DNA of 64,000 nt from VXNE01 sp963664635 (lineage in GTDB: Bacteria > Pseudomonadota > Gammaproteobacteria > Pseudomonadales > Azotimanducaceae), in NCBI GenBank assembly GCA_963664635.1, contig OY761542.1:4092001-4156000 (forward strand). The letters are read 5' to 3'. The translations under genes and the position numbers were made by a program. Positions 26,901 to 35,986 of this stretch are shown here, in pieces. Under the pieces are notes generated by a model. It did no database searches, was not told the origin of the DNA, and saw only the letters and a list, made by a program, of their open reading frames with translations. Positions within the stretch are counted from its first letter, which is position 1, and every line of letters starts with the position of its first letter.

Positions 26901-27298
26901 GCCGCACCCTCGCCCGGAAACACGCCGGCGGGAGGATAGCGGCCGGCGGCGGCCGTTGCATGCGCACGCTTGGCGTGACACTTGCGTCGCCACCAGGCGA
27001 CGCGCCTGGCCGGGTGATTTCACGCTACGGATTGACGTCGGGCTGAGCGGAGCTAGGCGGCGTTTTGCAGGCGGCTCGCGGGTCAGCGCGCCGAGGGTAC
27101 CGGGCCGGGGCACGGAACGCGGCGTGGTCGCGACTGGCTCGGGCGGGGAAAGCGGGACCGGGAACGCGGTGCGAGGGCCACCTTGCGCCCCCGCAACTGG
27201 TATGCTACTCGATGCACGCGCGGGTTGATCCGTCCCGTCCGGATGCAGGCTGGACGATGGGAACCACGACCCAGAGCTTGACGACGCGGGAGAGTCCC
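26901..27298. other. Intergenic stretch with one palindrome
   Basis: About 400 bp with no convincing gene: the in-frame upstream extension of the 27299 gene is arginine-rich and lacks family-like features. It holds the hairpin at 26984-27003 and presumably the promoters of the two divergent genes. A ribosome-binding GGGAGAG-like stretch precedes the ATG at 27299. Confidence 0.5.
26984..27003. repeat. Dispersed palindrome GCGTCGCC/GGCGACGC
   Basis: Perfect 8-bp inverted repeat with a 4-nt loop (ACCA). The same arms occur at 41099-41117 and 59040-59059, with loops of 3 and 4 nt. All three copies are intergenic. Confidence 0.8.
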
Positions 27299-27832
27299 AT
27301 GAAATTTCCATTGCCTTGTCGAACCGCTGGCGGACCGGTGAGAGTCATCGGGGCCGCCTTCGCCGCGGTCATGCTGACGGCGCTCGCACTGCCGGTTGCG
27401 GCGAGCAATCTGTCGGCACAGGGTAACGACCCCTACGAAGGGCACGATCTGAATATCACGTTCACCAACACGTCGCCCCAGCGCATCCATTTCCGCTACA
27501 GGTACAAGACCGCGGACGGGAGCGCCGCGGGCAGCGGGCGGTGGCAGGACTACGAACCGACCTCCGGATGGGTCCAATGGTCCCCCGGCGCCGCGAATGC
27601 GCAGGAGGCCGTAACCGTGAAGACTGTCCAGGATCAACTCTGCGAACACGACGAGACCGTCAAGGTCCGCCTTACGAACCTGCAGCGTGGCCTGCGGCAA
27701 AGTGCGAATTCTCCGATTGTATGGTTCATCATTTCCGAGTGCAACAGCAGGGGGTTTGCGTGCGAGTTCGAGGTGGAGGCCAAGATCAAACAGCATGCAG
27801 ACGGATGCGCAGCGGGCACTTTCGGCGAGTAA
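27299..27832 (+). CDS. Small secreted protein with a Calx-beta-like domain
   Basis: 177 residues. The N-terminus (MKFPLPCRTAGG, then VIGAAFAAVMLTALALPVAAS) is a signal peptide ending near residue 38. The mature part reads like one Calx-beta unit: DLNITFTNTSPQRIHFRYR, TADGSAAGSGRWQDYEP, VQWSPG, a strand VTVKTVQDQL, then CEHDETVKVRLTNL. The E-x-DET motif is the typical calcium-site end of such domains. Four cysteines (C-E-H-D; then C in ISEC, FACEF, DGCAAG) could form disulfides. Calx-beta units usually occur in tandem in large adhesins, so a solo copy is unusual. The start fits the signal peptide and a preceding GGGAGAG. Confidence 0.6.
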   Translation: MKFPLPCRTAGGPVRVIGAAFAAVMLTALALPVAASNLSAQGNDPYEGHDLNITFTNTSPQRIHFRYRYKTADGSAAGSGRWQDYEPTSGWVQWSPGAANAQEAVTVKTVQDQLCEHDETVKVRLTNLQRGLRQSANSPIVWFIISECNSRGFACEFEVEAKIKQHADGCAAGTFGE

Positions 27833-28328
27833 GTCCGGCGCGCCCGAGGCAGGACCGGTTTCCGGGAGCAGTGTGACGGCGGATCGGCGGTTTTGAAGGA
27901 GGCTTGGTAACGTAGGGTGCGGCGCCTATGGTGGAGGCCATGGGGCAGGCAACCCGTGGTTCGGATCGAACGCGGCGTCGGGTCTGTGGCAGGCGCCGGT
28001 TGTTGTTGATGCCGCCGCATGCGGTGTCCATCGAGACGCGTCTGGGCTGGGGCACCGTGAAGCGGCGCAAGCCGGGGCGCTGGGCAACAACATCGGGATC
28101 CATTTGGATCCGCGGACGCTGTTGGCGTTCGAGTGCGGTTATCCGGTGGACTATCCAGTGGAGTGGGCGAACGCGGACTGCCACGCGTTATCTGGCGCGT
28201 TACCCGTTCGACGGTTCGGAGTTGGCGCACCTGTGGGCGCGCTGTTTATTCCGGGACCCGCTCGCGTTACATTGCGCTGCGCCGCTCGCGCGGCGCGGAC
28301 AGACACGGGGGCGAGACGGACAGACGCC
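27833..28328. other. Intergenic stretch, possible decayed gene
   Basis: About 500 bp without a convincing gene. The frames are short and none has a believable start with a family-like sequence. One stretch at ~28085-28190 (plus strand) reads NNIGIHLDPRTLLAFECGY, which faintly recalls the end of some HNH proteins, but the likeness is too weak to name. Confidence 0.4.
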
Positions 28329-30479
28329 ATGCATGGCCCGGGCAGCATGACCACGGCACGGCTGATCGGCGCCGGCATGGCGGCGATGTGCGTGGTGGTG
28401 CTCGCCGCCGACCCGCCGCAGGTCGCGCTACGCACCATCGAACGACCCCTCCTGCTCGAGCCGATGCCCGAACATCCGCGCACGTCGCTGACCATCGTCG
28501 ACCAGTTGCGCCAGCACCATTTCGAATCGAAGAAGATCGACGACGGCGTTTCGTCGGAGGTCTTCGACAAATACGTCGACACCCTCGACGCGGGGCGCGC
28601 CTACCTGCTGACCGAAGATGTCCGCAACCTCGACGAGCGCTACCGGTTCACGCTGGACGAGGCGCTGAAGCGCGGCGATCTCGAGCCCGCCTTCGAGATG
28701 TTCAACCTGTTCCAGGAACGGGTCGTGGAACGTCTCGAGTTCCTGCTCGAACTGATCGACGAGGGCCTCGCGCGCCTCGACTTCACCCTCGACGAGACCC
28801 TGCAGATCGACCGCAGCGGCGCCGCCTGGCCCGCGGACCGGGCGGCCATGGACGACCTGTGGCGCCGGCGTCTCAAGGCTTCCGTACTCGGCATGTTGAT
28901 GAACGGCCGCGAACTCGACGAGATCGAGGAGGTGCTCGGCAAGCGGTACCGGAACCGTCTCAAGCAGACCGCGCGCACCCGCAGCGAGGACGCCTTCGCC
29001 CTGTACGTCAACTCCTTCGCGAGCACCTACGACCCGCACACGCAGTACTTCTCGCCCCGCACGTCCGAGAACTTCAACATCAACATGTCCCTGTCCCTCG
29101 AGGGTATCGGCGCGGTGCTCGAGAACCGGGACGAGTACACCACCGTCCGCCGCCTCGTTCCGGCCGGCCCCGCCGACAAGAACGGCGGCCTCAATCCAGC
29201 CGACCGCATCGTCGGCGTGGGCCAGGGCGAGAACGGCGTGATCGTCGACGTCGTCGGCTGGCGTCTCGACGAAGTGGTCGCGCTGATCCGTGGCCCCAAG
29301 GGCTCGGTCGTACGCCTGGAGGTCATTCCCGGCGGCAGCGAGGACGGCGTGACGCAGGAAGTGCGGATCGTGCGCAACACGGTCCTGCTCGAGGAGCAGT
29401 CGGCCCAGAGACGGCTGCTCACCTACGACGACGGGGGGGCGACACGCAAGATCGGCGTCATCGAAGTGCCGACCTTCTACGCCGACTTCAGGGCGATGCA
29501 GACGGACCCCAACGCCAAGAGCACGACGCGCGACGTGAGCCTGCTGATCGACGAACTGAAGGACGAGGGTGTGGAGGGCATCGTCGTGGACCTGCGCAAC
29601 AACGGCGGTGGATCCCTCCAGGAAGCCCAGATGCTGGCGGGGCTGTTCATCGACTCGGGGCCGATCGTGCAGGTCAAGGTCCAGCAGCGCGCCACCCAGG
29701 TCCATTCCGACAAACGCGACGGCGCGGTGTGGGACGGTCCTCTCGCGGTGCTGGTGAACCGGCTCTCCGCGTCCGCTTCCGAGATCTTCGCGGGGGCCGT
29801 GCAGGACTATGAACGGGGCATCGTCACCGGCAGCCGCACGTTCGGCAAGGGCACCGTCCAGACGCTGTTTCCCCTGAACCGCGGCCAGCTCAAGGTCACC
29901 CAGGCCAAGTACTACCTGCCGTCCGGTCAGAGCACGCAGCACCAGGGCGTGGCCCCGGACATCGAGTTCCCGGAGACCTACGACTCGGACCGTATCGGCG
30001 AGAGCGCGCTCGATGACGCGATGGCCTGGGACATGGCCGCGCCGGCCTCCTTCCGCAAGGCCAACGAGGTCTCGCCGTTCCTCTCCGAGCTGGCCCAGAA
30101 GCACCTCGCACGCGCCGCCTCGGACCCCGACTTCGAGTACCTGCGCGCGCTGTCCGAGCGGAACGTCGAAGAGCGCGACCGCACGCACATCTCGCTGAAC
30201 CGGGCGACGCGCGAAAGCGAAAAGGCCGCGTACGAGCGTTGGCGCCTCGACCTGGAGAACACCCTGCTGCTCGCCAAGGGCGAGGAACCCATCGAGAGCA
30301 TCGACGACCTCGACAGCGTCGACGACCCGCCGGACCCGAGCCTCTCCGATGCGGACGCAGCGGACGCGGTGGAGGACCCGATGCTGCGCGAGACGGGCCG
30401 GATACTGCTCGACTACATCGGCATATCGCGGCTGGTGGCCACGGTCGGAGGGACATCGACGCCCGGAGCACGCATGTAG
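28329..30479 (+). CDS. prc: Carboxy-terminal processing protease (tail-specific, Prc/Tsp)
   Basis: 716 residues, close to E. coli Prc. A signal-like N-terminus (TTARLIGAGMAAMCVVVLAA) is followed by a long helical N-terminal domain (Tsp_N) and a PDZ domain around 240-335 (GIGAVLENRDEYTTVRRLVP ... GLNPADRIVGVGQ). The S41 protease core contains VDLRNNGGGSLQEA. The catalytic dyad maps to Ser482 in SASASEIFAG and Lys507 in FGKGTVQT, with Asp493 in VQDY. The C-terminal DUF3340-like part ends ~690. It degrades or trims periplasmic proteins with nonpolar C-termini. The start is ATG at 28329; an ATG at 28347 is equally possible. Confidence 0.95.
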   Translation: MHGPGSMTTARLIGAGMAAMCVVVLAADPPQVALRTIERPLLLEPMPEHPRTSLTIVDQLRQHHFESKKIDDGVSSEVFDKYVDTLDAGRAYLLTEDVRNLDERYRFTLDEALKRGDLEPAFEMFNLFQERVVERLEFLLELIDEGLARLDFTLDETLQIDRSGAAWPADRAAMDDLWRRRLKASVLGMLMNGRELDEIEEVLGKRYRNRLKQTARTRSEDAFALYVNSFASTYDPHTQYFSPRTSENFNINMSLSLEGIGAVLENRDEYTTVRRLVPAGPADKNGGLNPADRIVGVGQGENGVIVDVVGWRLDEVVALIRGPKGSVVRLEVIPGGSEDGVTQEVRIVRNTVLLEEQSAQRRLLTYDDGGATRKIGVIEVPTFYADFRAMQTDPNAKSTTRDVSLLIDELKDEGVEGIVVDLRNNGGGSLQEAQMLAGLFIDSGPIVQVKVQQRATQVHSDKRDGAVWDGPLAVLVNRLSASASEIFAGAVQDYERGIVTGSRTFGKGTVQTLFPLNRGQLKVTQAKYYLPSGQSTQHQGVAPDIEFPETYDSDRIGESALDDAMAWDMAAPASFRKANEVSPFLSELAQKHLARAASDPDFEYLRALSERNVEERDRTHISLNRATRESEKAAYERWRLDLENTLLLAKGEEPIESIDDLDSVDDPPDPSLSDADAADAVEDPMLRETGRILLDYIGISRLVATVGGTSTPGARM

Positions 30480-30597
30480 GGACGGGCTTGTCCCGTCCCG
30501 GCGCGACCTGCCGTCGCATGGCAGTTTCGCTGGCGCGAAACTGCCCGGTTGGCGAAGGTGTTCGGCGACCTGCAGGGCGGGCGACCACAAGGGTCGC
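30479..30597. terminator. Three consecutive hairpins between convergent prc and thrS
   Basis: Three perfect inverted repeats fill the 120-bp gap between the two gene ends. The first is 30479-30499 (GGGACGGG/CCCGTCCC, 5-nt loop). The second is 30520-30545 (GGCAGTTTCGC/GCGAAACTGCC, 11-bp stem, 4-nt loop). The third is 30581-30597 (GCGACC/GGTCGC, 5-nt loop). None has a T-run, so intrinsic termination is uncertain, but the placement suits a two-way transcription barrier. Confidence 0.55.
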
Positions 30598-30599
30598 GC

Positions 30600-32423
30600 C
30601 TACGGCAGCGCCCGGGTGGTGATCTGCTCCGTGATCCAGCCCTCGAAATCGTCGAGGGACAGGGTCTGCTGTTGCCTCACGCCATAGCGTCTGAGGGTCA
30701 CCGTTCCGTCCGCCCGTTCCCGCTCGCCCACGACGAGCAGGTTGGGGATCTTGCGCGTCGTCCCCTCGCGGATCTTCTTGCCCACCGTGTCGCTGCGCGA
30801 CGCCATCTCCGCGCGCACGAAGCGCCGGCGCAACCGGTCGACGACCGTCTGCCCATACGCGTCGAACTGGTCCGAGACCGTGATGACGCGAACCTGTACG
30901 GGGGCGAGCCAGGTGGGGAAGGCGCCGCCGAAGTGCTCGATCAGGAAGGCGGCCATCCGCTCGTGGGTCGACAGCGGCGCCCGGTGGATGCAGTACGGCG
31001 TGTGTTCCGCGCCGTCGGCGCCGACGTAGACGAGACCGAGCCGCCCGGGCTGCGCGAAGTCGAGCTGCACCGTGCCGAGCTGTTCCTCCCGGCCCGTGAC
31101 GGTACGGCACAGGATGTCGATCTTCGGCCCGTAGAACGCCGCTTCCCCCGGTCCGTCCACGTAGTCGACGTCCATCGCGTCGAGTACGTCGGCCACCACA
31201 CCCTCGCAGTACTCCCACGCCTCGGGGTTGTCGACGTACTTTTCCCGGCGCTTGCGGTCGTCGGGGTCCCACCGGGACAGCCGGACGCGGTAGTCGGAGA
31301 GCCCGAACGCCGCGTAGGCCTCGGCGTACATCTGCATCACGCCCTTGAACTCGGACTGGATCTGCTCCTCGGTGCAGTAGATGTGCGCGTCGTTCATGCA
31401 CATGCCGCGCACCCGCAACAGCCCGCTGACCGCGCCGGACTCCTCGAACCGGTAGACGTGGCCGTACTCCGCCAGGCGCAGGGGCAGCTCCCGGTAGCTG
31501 CGCGGGCGGGCGGCGAAGATGCTGTGATGGTGCGGGCAATTCATCGGCCGCAGCACGTAGGCTTCCTTGACCGCCTCGCCGTCCTCGCCGGCTTCCCGCA
31601 GCTCCATCGGCGGGAACATGTCGTCTTCGTAGTACGGGAGGTGGCCCGACTTCCGGTACAGGTCGGCCTTCGCGAGGTGGGGCGTGGCGACGCGCTGGTA
31701 ATCCGCGCGGAACTCCAGCTCCTTGGCGAGCTTCTCGAGTTCCTCCCGGAGCACGGCGCCGTTTGGCAGCCAGAGCGGCAGCCCCCGGCCCACCAGTTCG
31801 TCGAGGTGGAAGATGTCGAGTTCGCGTCCGAGCTTCTTGTGGTCGCGTTCCTGCGCCAGCTTCCATGCCGCAACGTGGGCGTCGAGCTCGTCCCGGCTCT
31901 CGAATGCCCAGGCATAGATGCGCGTCATCATCACGTTGTCGGAGTCGCCGCGCCAGTACGCCCCGGCGACGCTGCGCAGCTTGAACGCGTCGCGCGGGAT
32001 GTCGCGGGTCGTGTCCACGTGCGGACCCTCGCACATGTCCAGGAACGACCCGTTGCGATAGAAGGACAATCCGTCCAGATCCGCCCGGGCGAGCAGCTCC
32101 CGCGCGTATTCCCGCTTGTATGGCTCGCCCATCTCGTCGATCCGTGCCAGGGCGTCGGCGGCGGCGAGTTCCTCCCGGTAGAAGCGCTGACCCTGCTTGA
32201 GGATCTTGCGCATGCGGCGCTCGAGCTCCGGGAAGTCGTCCTCGTTCAGCGGCTCCGAGAGCAGGAAGTCGTAGTAGAAGCCGTCGGCGATCGGCGGGCC
32301 GAAGCCGAGCGTGGAGCCCGGGCGCAGCTCGAGTACGGCCTGCGCCATGACGTGCGCCAGGCTGTGCCGGATCCGGTAGAGATCGCTGTCGGCGCTCTCG
32401 CCGCCGCTGTGTTCGAGACTCAT
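30600..32423 (-). CDS. thrS: Threonyl-tRNA synthetase lacking the TGS domain
   Basis: 607 residues if started at the ATG at 32423 (SLEHSGGESADSDLYRIRH). It begins directly at the editing domain (HSLAHVMAQAV, and later DMCEGPHVDTT), so the ~60-residue N-terminal TGS domain is absent. The class II core has the zinc site: Cys in RPMNCPHHH, His in MNDAHIYCTEEQ and His in YCIHRAPLSTHERM. Motif 2 is the unusual RVRGMCMNDAHIY in place of the common RVRGFTQDDAHIF. The anticodon-binding domain starts near PVQVRVITVSDQF. infC, rpmI and rplT, which follow thrS in many gammaproteobacteria, are not here. TGS-less ThrRS enzymes are known in some lineages. Confidence 0.95.
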   Translation of the reverse strand: MSLEHSGGESADSDLYRIRHSLAHVMAQAVLELRPGSTLGFGPPIADGFYYDFLLSEPLNEDDFPELERRMRKILKQGQRFYREELAAADALARIDEMGEPYKREYARELLARADLDGLSFYRNGSFLDMCEGPHVDTTRDIPRDAFKLRSVAGAYWRGDSDNVMMTRIYAWAFESRDELDAHVAAWKLAQERDHKKLGRELDIFHLDELVGRGLPLWLPNGAVLREELEKLAKELEFRADYQRVATPHLAKADLYRKSGHLPYYEDDMFPPMELREAGEDGEAVKEAYVLRPMNCPHHHSIFAARPRSYRELPLRLAEYGHVYRFEESGAVSGLLRVRGMCMNDAHIYCTEEQIQSEFKGVMQMYAEAYAAFGLSDYRVRLSRWDPDDRKRREKYVDNPEAWEYCEGVVADVLDAMDVDYVDGPGEAAFYGPKIDILCRTVTGREEQLGTVQLDFAQPGRLGLVYVGADGAEHTPYCIHRAPLSTHERMAAFLIEHFGGAFPTWLAPVQVRVITVSDQFDAYGQTVVDRLRRRFVRAEMASRSDTVGKKIREGTTRKIPNLLVVGERERADGTVTLRRYGVRQQQTLSLDDFEGWITEQITTRALP

Positions 32424-32532
32424 CGTTTCTTTCCAGACGTCATGCCGGAGCGACCGCTGGACCAGCTTGAGGGAGGCGGGCGTACCCATCCGTCCCAGAC
32501 CGATGGTCCAGAAGTCCTACAGGTTCGGGGAC

Positions 32533-32748
32533 TTACGCAGCGCGATGCCCAGTGACGGCCTCGCGCAAGCCTTCGAGCAACCCCCCCAGATGGGCCATGC
32601 GCTCTGGCAGCTCAGAATGCCCGGACTCCAGACGATCAAGCCGCGAGTCGAGCCGGTCCATCCCCACGCCCAGTCCGCGGTGACCCGAGACGACGAGGCC
32701 GGCCAATGCGACGCCGACGCCAATGATTGTCCACATCTCGGGAGTCAT
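32533..32748 (-). CDS. Small membrane-anchored coiled-coil protein
   Basis: 71 residues from the ATG at 32748. An N-terminal membrane helix (MWTIIGVGVALAGLVVSG) is followed by a heptad-like segment rich in D/R/L (MDRLDSRLDRLESGHSELPER, ~32-52) and MAHLGGLLEGLREAVTG. Short proteins with this helix-plus-coil layout recur in proteobacterial genomes without known function. It lies between thrS and the ImmA/IrrE-like gene on the same strand. Confidence 0.6.
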   Translation of the reverse strand: MTPEMWTIIGVGVALAGLVVSGHRGLGVGMDRLDSRLDRLESGHSELPERMAHLGGLLEGLREAVTGHRAA

Positions 32749-32808
32749 GAAGGCCAGTTTACACGCGTGCCGACCCAGTCGGAACACGGGTGCGGTATCG
32801 ACGGCGCT

Positions 32809-33480
32809 TCAGTCCCTGATTGCGCCAATCTCCTCGAGCCGGATCGCCAAGGCGGTGCTCGACACACCGAGTTGCTCATGCATCGGCGTGACCTGTCTAC
32901 CCGTGATGTCTCGCCGGCAGGCGGCAAGTGCGCGGCTCTTCGCCCTCAAAGGTCCGTCCGGGAGCTCGTGGTAGCTGCTCGGGTTAAGCCAGAACGCGAC
33001 ATCCTCGTTGACAGTGACGGCCTCGACGATGCCCAGAGTCTCCTTGAGCTCTGTCCACACCAGCCGCTCCGGCATGAGATAGCAGGCAGCAAACTTGTCT
33101 GCGGCGCGCTCGATCCCGGTGCGGCCCTCCGACGGGCCTTCCATTGGGCGTTCCCGAAGTAGCGTCACGGGCGGATCGAGGACGATGTGGCCGATCTCGT
33201 GCGCACCCGTAAACCGAACCACAGGAGGATCGAACGCTTCCGACACGACTACGCGCCGCCGTTGGGGATCAACCATTCCGGCGACTAGCATTCGCCGACC
33301 AGGGGGCCAGTCGGCGATCTCAGGCACCTCTTCATAGTCGTAACCGAACACGAAAGCCGCATGTCTCGGATGAAGCAGGTCGACCGGTCTACAGCCCAAG
33401 GGACACAACTCGTGCCGGCGTCTCCAAACCTCCTGCTGGAGCCTCCTCGCGGCGTCGTGTATTTCAGCATCGGCCGCCAT
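32809..33480 (-). CDS. ImmA/IrrE family metallo-endopeptidase
   Basis: 223 residues from the ATG at 33480. The zinc-binding HExxH is in FTGAHEIGHIVLD, with a third ligand candidate in the following GIERAADKFAACYLMP helix. This is the COG2856 pattern, in which ImmA-like proteases cleave repressors of mobile elements and IrrE regulates stress responses. The C-terminal region (VTPMHEQLGVSSTALAIRLEE) is the small wH-like end seen in many relatives. The partner repressor with an XRE domain is not adjacent. The neighbourhood (Septu-like pair 2 kb away) suggests accessory DNA. Confidence 0.85.
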   Translation of the reverse strand: MAADAEIHDAARRLQQEVWRRRHELCPLGCRPVDLLHPRHAAFVFGYDYEEVPEIADWPPGRRMLVAGMVDPQRRRVVVSEAFDPPVVRFTGAHEIGHIVLDPPVTLLRERPMEGPSEGRTGIERAADKFAACYLMPERLVWTELKETLGIVEAVTVNEDVAFWLNPSSYHELPDGPLRAKSRALAACRRDITGRQVTPMHEQLGVSSTALAIRLEEIGAIRD

Positions 33481-33639
33481 AAATCGGATTATCTTGTGGT
33501 CTACACACTTCGTCAACACATGATGTAGTACCACATCGATGGCGCTTCGGCGGCGCCACCTCTCCCAAGGTGCGTGCGCGGGGTCTTCATGTCAACATGC
33601 TGCACCATCCAACCGAGCCCAGCCGCAGAGATCGGAGCC

Positions 33640-35274
33640 ATGACCGACTGGTATCCCAAGCGCCGTTTCGGCGACCTGCCGAGCGAGATGGCGCGCCGCT
33701 TCGGCGACCGCGAAGCCCTCGTCTTCCAGGACGAACGGTACACGTTCGCCCAGCTCCACGAAGAGATCGATCGGGCCGCGAAGGCGTTGTTGGCCCTCGG
33801 CGTCGAGCGCGGCGACCACGTGTCGCTGTGGCTCAACAACCGCTCCGAGTGGATCTTCCTCATGTTCGCCCTCGCGAAGGTCGGGGCCGTACAGGTACCG
33901 GTGAACACGCGCTTCCGCACCCAGGACATCGAGTACGTCCTGCGGCAGTCGGACAGTGCCATGCTGATCACCCACGACGTCTCCGGGCCCATCGACTATC
34001 TCGACATGGCGCGGCGGACGATCGACCTGTCCGCGGACGACACGGTGCGGGACCCGGACTTCCCGGAACTGCGCAGGGTCGTCATCGTCGGCTCGGGCGA
34101 GTACGCCGGAACGGTGTCCTGGGAGTCCGCCGTCGAACGCGCGGCACAGGTCTCCGGCGCGGAGCTTGCCGCGCGCGCCGCGGCGGTCGACCCGGACGAC
34201 CCCGTCTTCATCATGTACACGTCCGGCACCACCGGCTTCCCCAAGGGGGTCGTGCACAGCCACAGGCTCATCCGCAACATCGAGGAACGCGGCTTCCGGA
34301 TGGCGGTCACGGAGCGCGACACCATCATGAGCTACCTGCCCCTCTTCCACGCCTTCGGCTACTCGGAGGCCGCGCTGATGTCGATGGTCACCGGCGCCCG
34401 CCAGATCCTGACCGAGACGTTCGACCCCAACGAAGTCCTCGACCTCATCGACCGCGAGGGAGCGACGATCGCCCACGGCTTCGAGGCGCACATGCAGGGG
34501 TTGTGCGACGCCCAGGAGGCGCACCCGCGGAACCTCGCGACCCTGCGCACGGGGGTGTTCGCCGCGGGGATGCTGAGCGCCACGCCGGTGGCCTACCGGG
34601 GCGCGCGCGTGCTCAAGCCGCTCAGGGCCGTGTCGGCGTTCGGCATGACCGAGATGTGGGTCGGCGCCGCCCTGTCGGCCCTTGACGACGACGCGTCCCA
34701 CCGGCTGGAGACCTCCGGGTATCCGGCCCCGGGATACGAGTTCCGCGTGGTGGACCCGGAGACGGGTCTCGAAGTGCCCGACGGCGCGCCTGGCGAACTG
34801 CGGGTGCGTAGCTATGCACTCATGCTGGGCTACTACAAGAAGCCCAAGGAGACCGCGGAGTCCTACGACAAAGCCGGCTGGTTCCGCACCGGTGACATGG
34901 GCATTCGGCAGGCCGACGGCTACATCCGCTTCCTCGGCCGCTTCAAGGACATGCTGAAGGTGGGCGGCGAGAACGTCGACCCGATGGAGGTCGAGGGCCT
35001 GCTGCTCGAGCATCCCGCCGTGCAGCAGGCGGCGGTCGTCGGCCTCCCGGACCGGCGGCTGTCCGAGGTCGCCGTGGCGTTCGTCGAGCGCAGACCCGGC
35101 GTGGAAGCCGGCGAAGCCGACATTCTCGCGTACTGCCGCGGCACGGTCGCGAGCTTCAAGATCCCGCGGCGGGTGTTCTTCCTCGACGAGTTCCCCATGA
35201 CCGCCTCGGGCAAGATCCGCAAGGTGGAGCTGCGGGAAGTGGCGAAGCGCCTGGCCGGCGTGGCCTCCGGCTGA
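33640..35274 (+). CDS. Fatty-acid/aromatic-acid CoA ligase (ANL superfamily)
   Basis: 544 residues from the ATG at 33640 (MTDWYPKRRFGDLP); an upstream in-frame ATG at 33574 would add 22 unusual residues. The ANL AMP/ATP signature YTSGTTGFPKG, the A5-type FGMTEMWVG, the hinge and A8 segment GWFRTGDMG ... YIRFLGRFKDMLKVGGENV and the final lysine in MTASGKIRKVEL are all present. It activates a carboxylic acid to acyl-AMP and then acyl-CoA; the acid cannot be told from sequence. It sits between defence-like genes without an obvious pathway partner. Confidence 0.92.
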   Translation: MTDWYPKRRFGDLPSEMARRFGDREALVFQDERYTFAQLHEEIDRAAKALLALGVERGDHVSLWLNNRSEWIFLMFALAKVGAVQVPVNTRFRTQDIEYVLRQSDSAMLITHDVSGPIDYLDMARRTIDLSADDTVRDPDFPELRRVVIVGSGEYAGTVSWESAVERAAQVSGAELAARAAAVDPDDPVFIMYTSGTTGFPKGVVHSHRLIRNIEERGFRMAVTERDTIMSYLPLFHAFGYSEAALMSMVTGARQILTETFDPNEVLDLIDREGATIAHGFEAHMQGLCDAQEAHPRNLATLRTGVFAAGMLSATPVAYRGARVLKPLRAVSAFGMTEMWVGAALSALDDDASHRLETSGYPAPGYEFRVVDPETGLEVPDGAPGELRVRSYALMLGYYKKPKETAESYDKAGWFRTGDMGIRQADGYIRFLGRFKDMLKVGGENVDPMEVEGLLLEHPAVQQAAVVGLPDRRLSEVAVAFVERRPGVEAGEADILAYCRGTVASFKIPRRVFFLDEFPMTASGKIRKVELREVAKRLAGVASG

Positions 35275-35374
35275 TCCGGCGCCCGTCCCTCATCCGCCCG
35301 CGAGAAAGCGACGAGGCCGCGCTGTGTCCGTTAACCCCCCCTCTCCGCCGCAACCCGCGTCCCGCGGCCCAAGT

Positions 35375-35986
35375 TCACTCAGTCAGCACCTGCTTGATCG
35401 TCGAGTAGTACTCAACAGTGCGGCCCCCGGGAGCTGCGGACAGGCGGCGGCGAACGTCGGACTCCGGCCAGCCAAGGAAACCATCCACCGCCGCCGCACG
35501 CAACGCATTGAGTTTTGGCAGATCCAAGCCCAGCTTCCTGATGGTTGTCTCGCCTGCTACATCGCCCGGTGCGGCGTGTATCTCACCATTGCCCGTGAAC
35601 GTAAAGCGCGTTTCGCAGTCGGAACTCAGCGGCGATACGAACAGGTGCTCCACGAACCAGCTACCTTTCCGATGGCCGCAATGCCGAGGCTCCCCCGCCG
35701 ATTGGTCGCGTACACAGGAGCAGAAAAGGTTAGCGTAGTCTAGCTCGAGCGCCCCGAACCCCTTTTTCCGGTCTCGTGGACGAAAGTGCTCTACGTGACT
35801 GTCCTCCAGAGCGACGCGTCCCTCGCAATAGCAGCAGATGAAACCTTGCTCGCGCATCAGCGCCTCTTGCACTTCCTCCCTGACAAGTTTAGGCACTCTG
35901 CTCCAGCTTGGACGGTGCTTCATCTTGTCTCCGTCCTTCCACCGCGAGAAACCTGCTGGTTCAGCCCGTTTAACGATCCGCTTCAT
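35375..35986 (-). CDS. ptuB: HNH endonuclease, PtuB-like (TIGR02646)
   Basis: 203 residues opening MKRIVKRAEPAGFSRWK, a standard start of the TIGR02646 retron/Septu-associated HNH family. The nuclease core is ICCYCEGR (CxxC, Cys51/54), HVEHFRPRDR (His64, His67) and LELDYANLFCSC, with the HNH histidines and asparagine in place. It overlaps the upstream ATPase gene by 4 nt (ATGA), so the two are translated together, as in Septu PtuAB and retron-Ec78-type modules. Presumed role: abortive or nuclease-based phage defence in complex with the ATPase. No retron reverse transcriptase is adjacent. Confidence 0.85.
   Translation of the reverse strand: MKRIVKRAEPAGFSRWKDGDKMKHRPSWSRVPKLVREEVQEALMREQGFICCYCEGRVALEDSHVEHFRPRDRKKGFGALELDYANLFCSCVRDQSAGEPRHCGHRKGSWFVEHLFVSPLSSDCETRFTFTGNGEIHAAPGDVAGETTIRKLGLDLPKLNALRAAAVDGFLGWPESDVRRRLSAAPGGRTVEYYSTIKQVLTE

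Noticed and set aside
28085..28190. Possible end of an HNH or restriction-like protein reading NNIGIHLDPRT on the plus strand
   Set aside because: The likeness rests on a few residues, neither start nor catalytic motif is present, and no frame continues usefully upstream.
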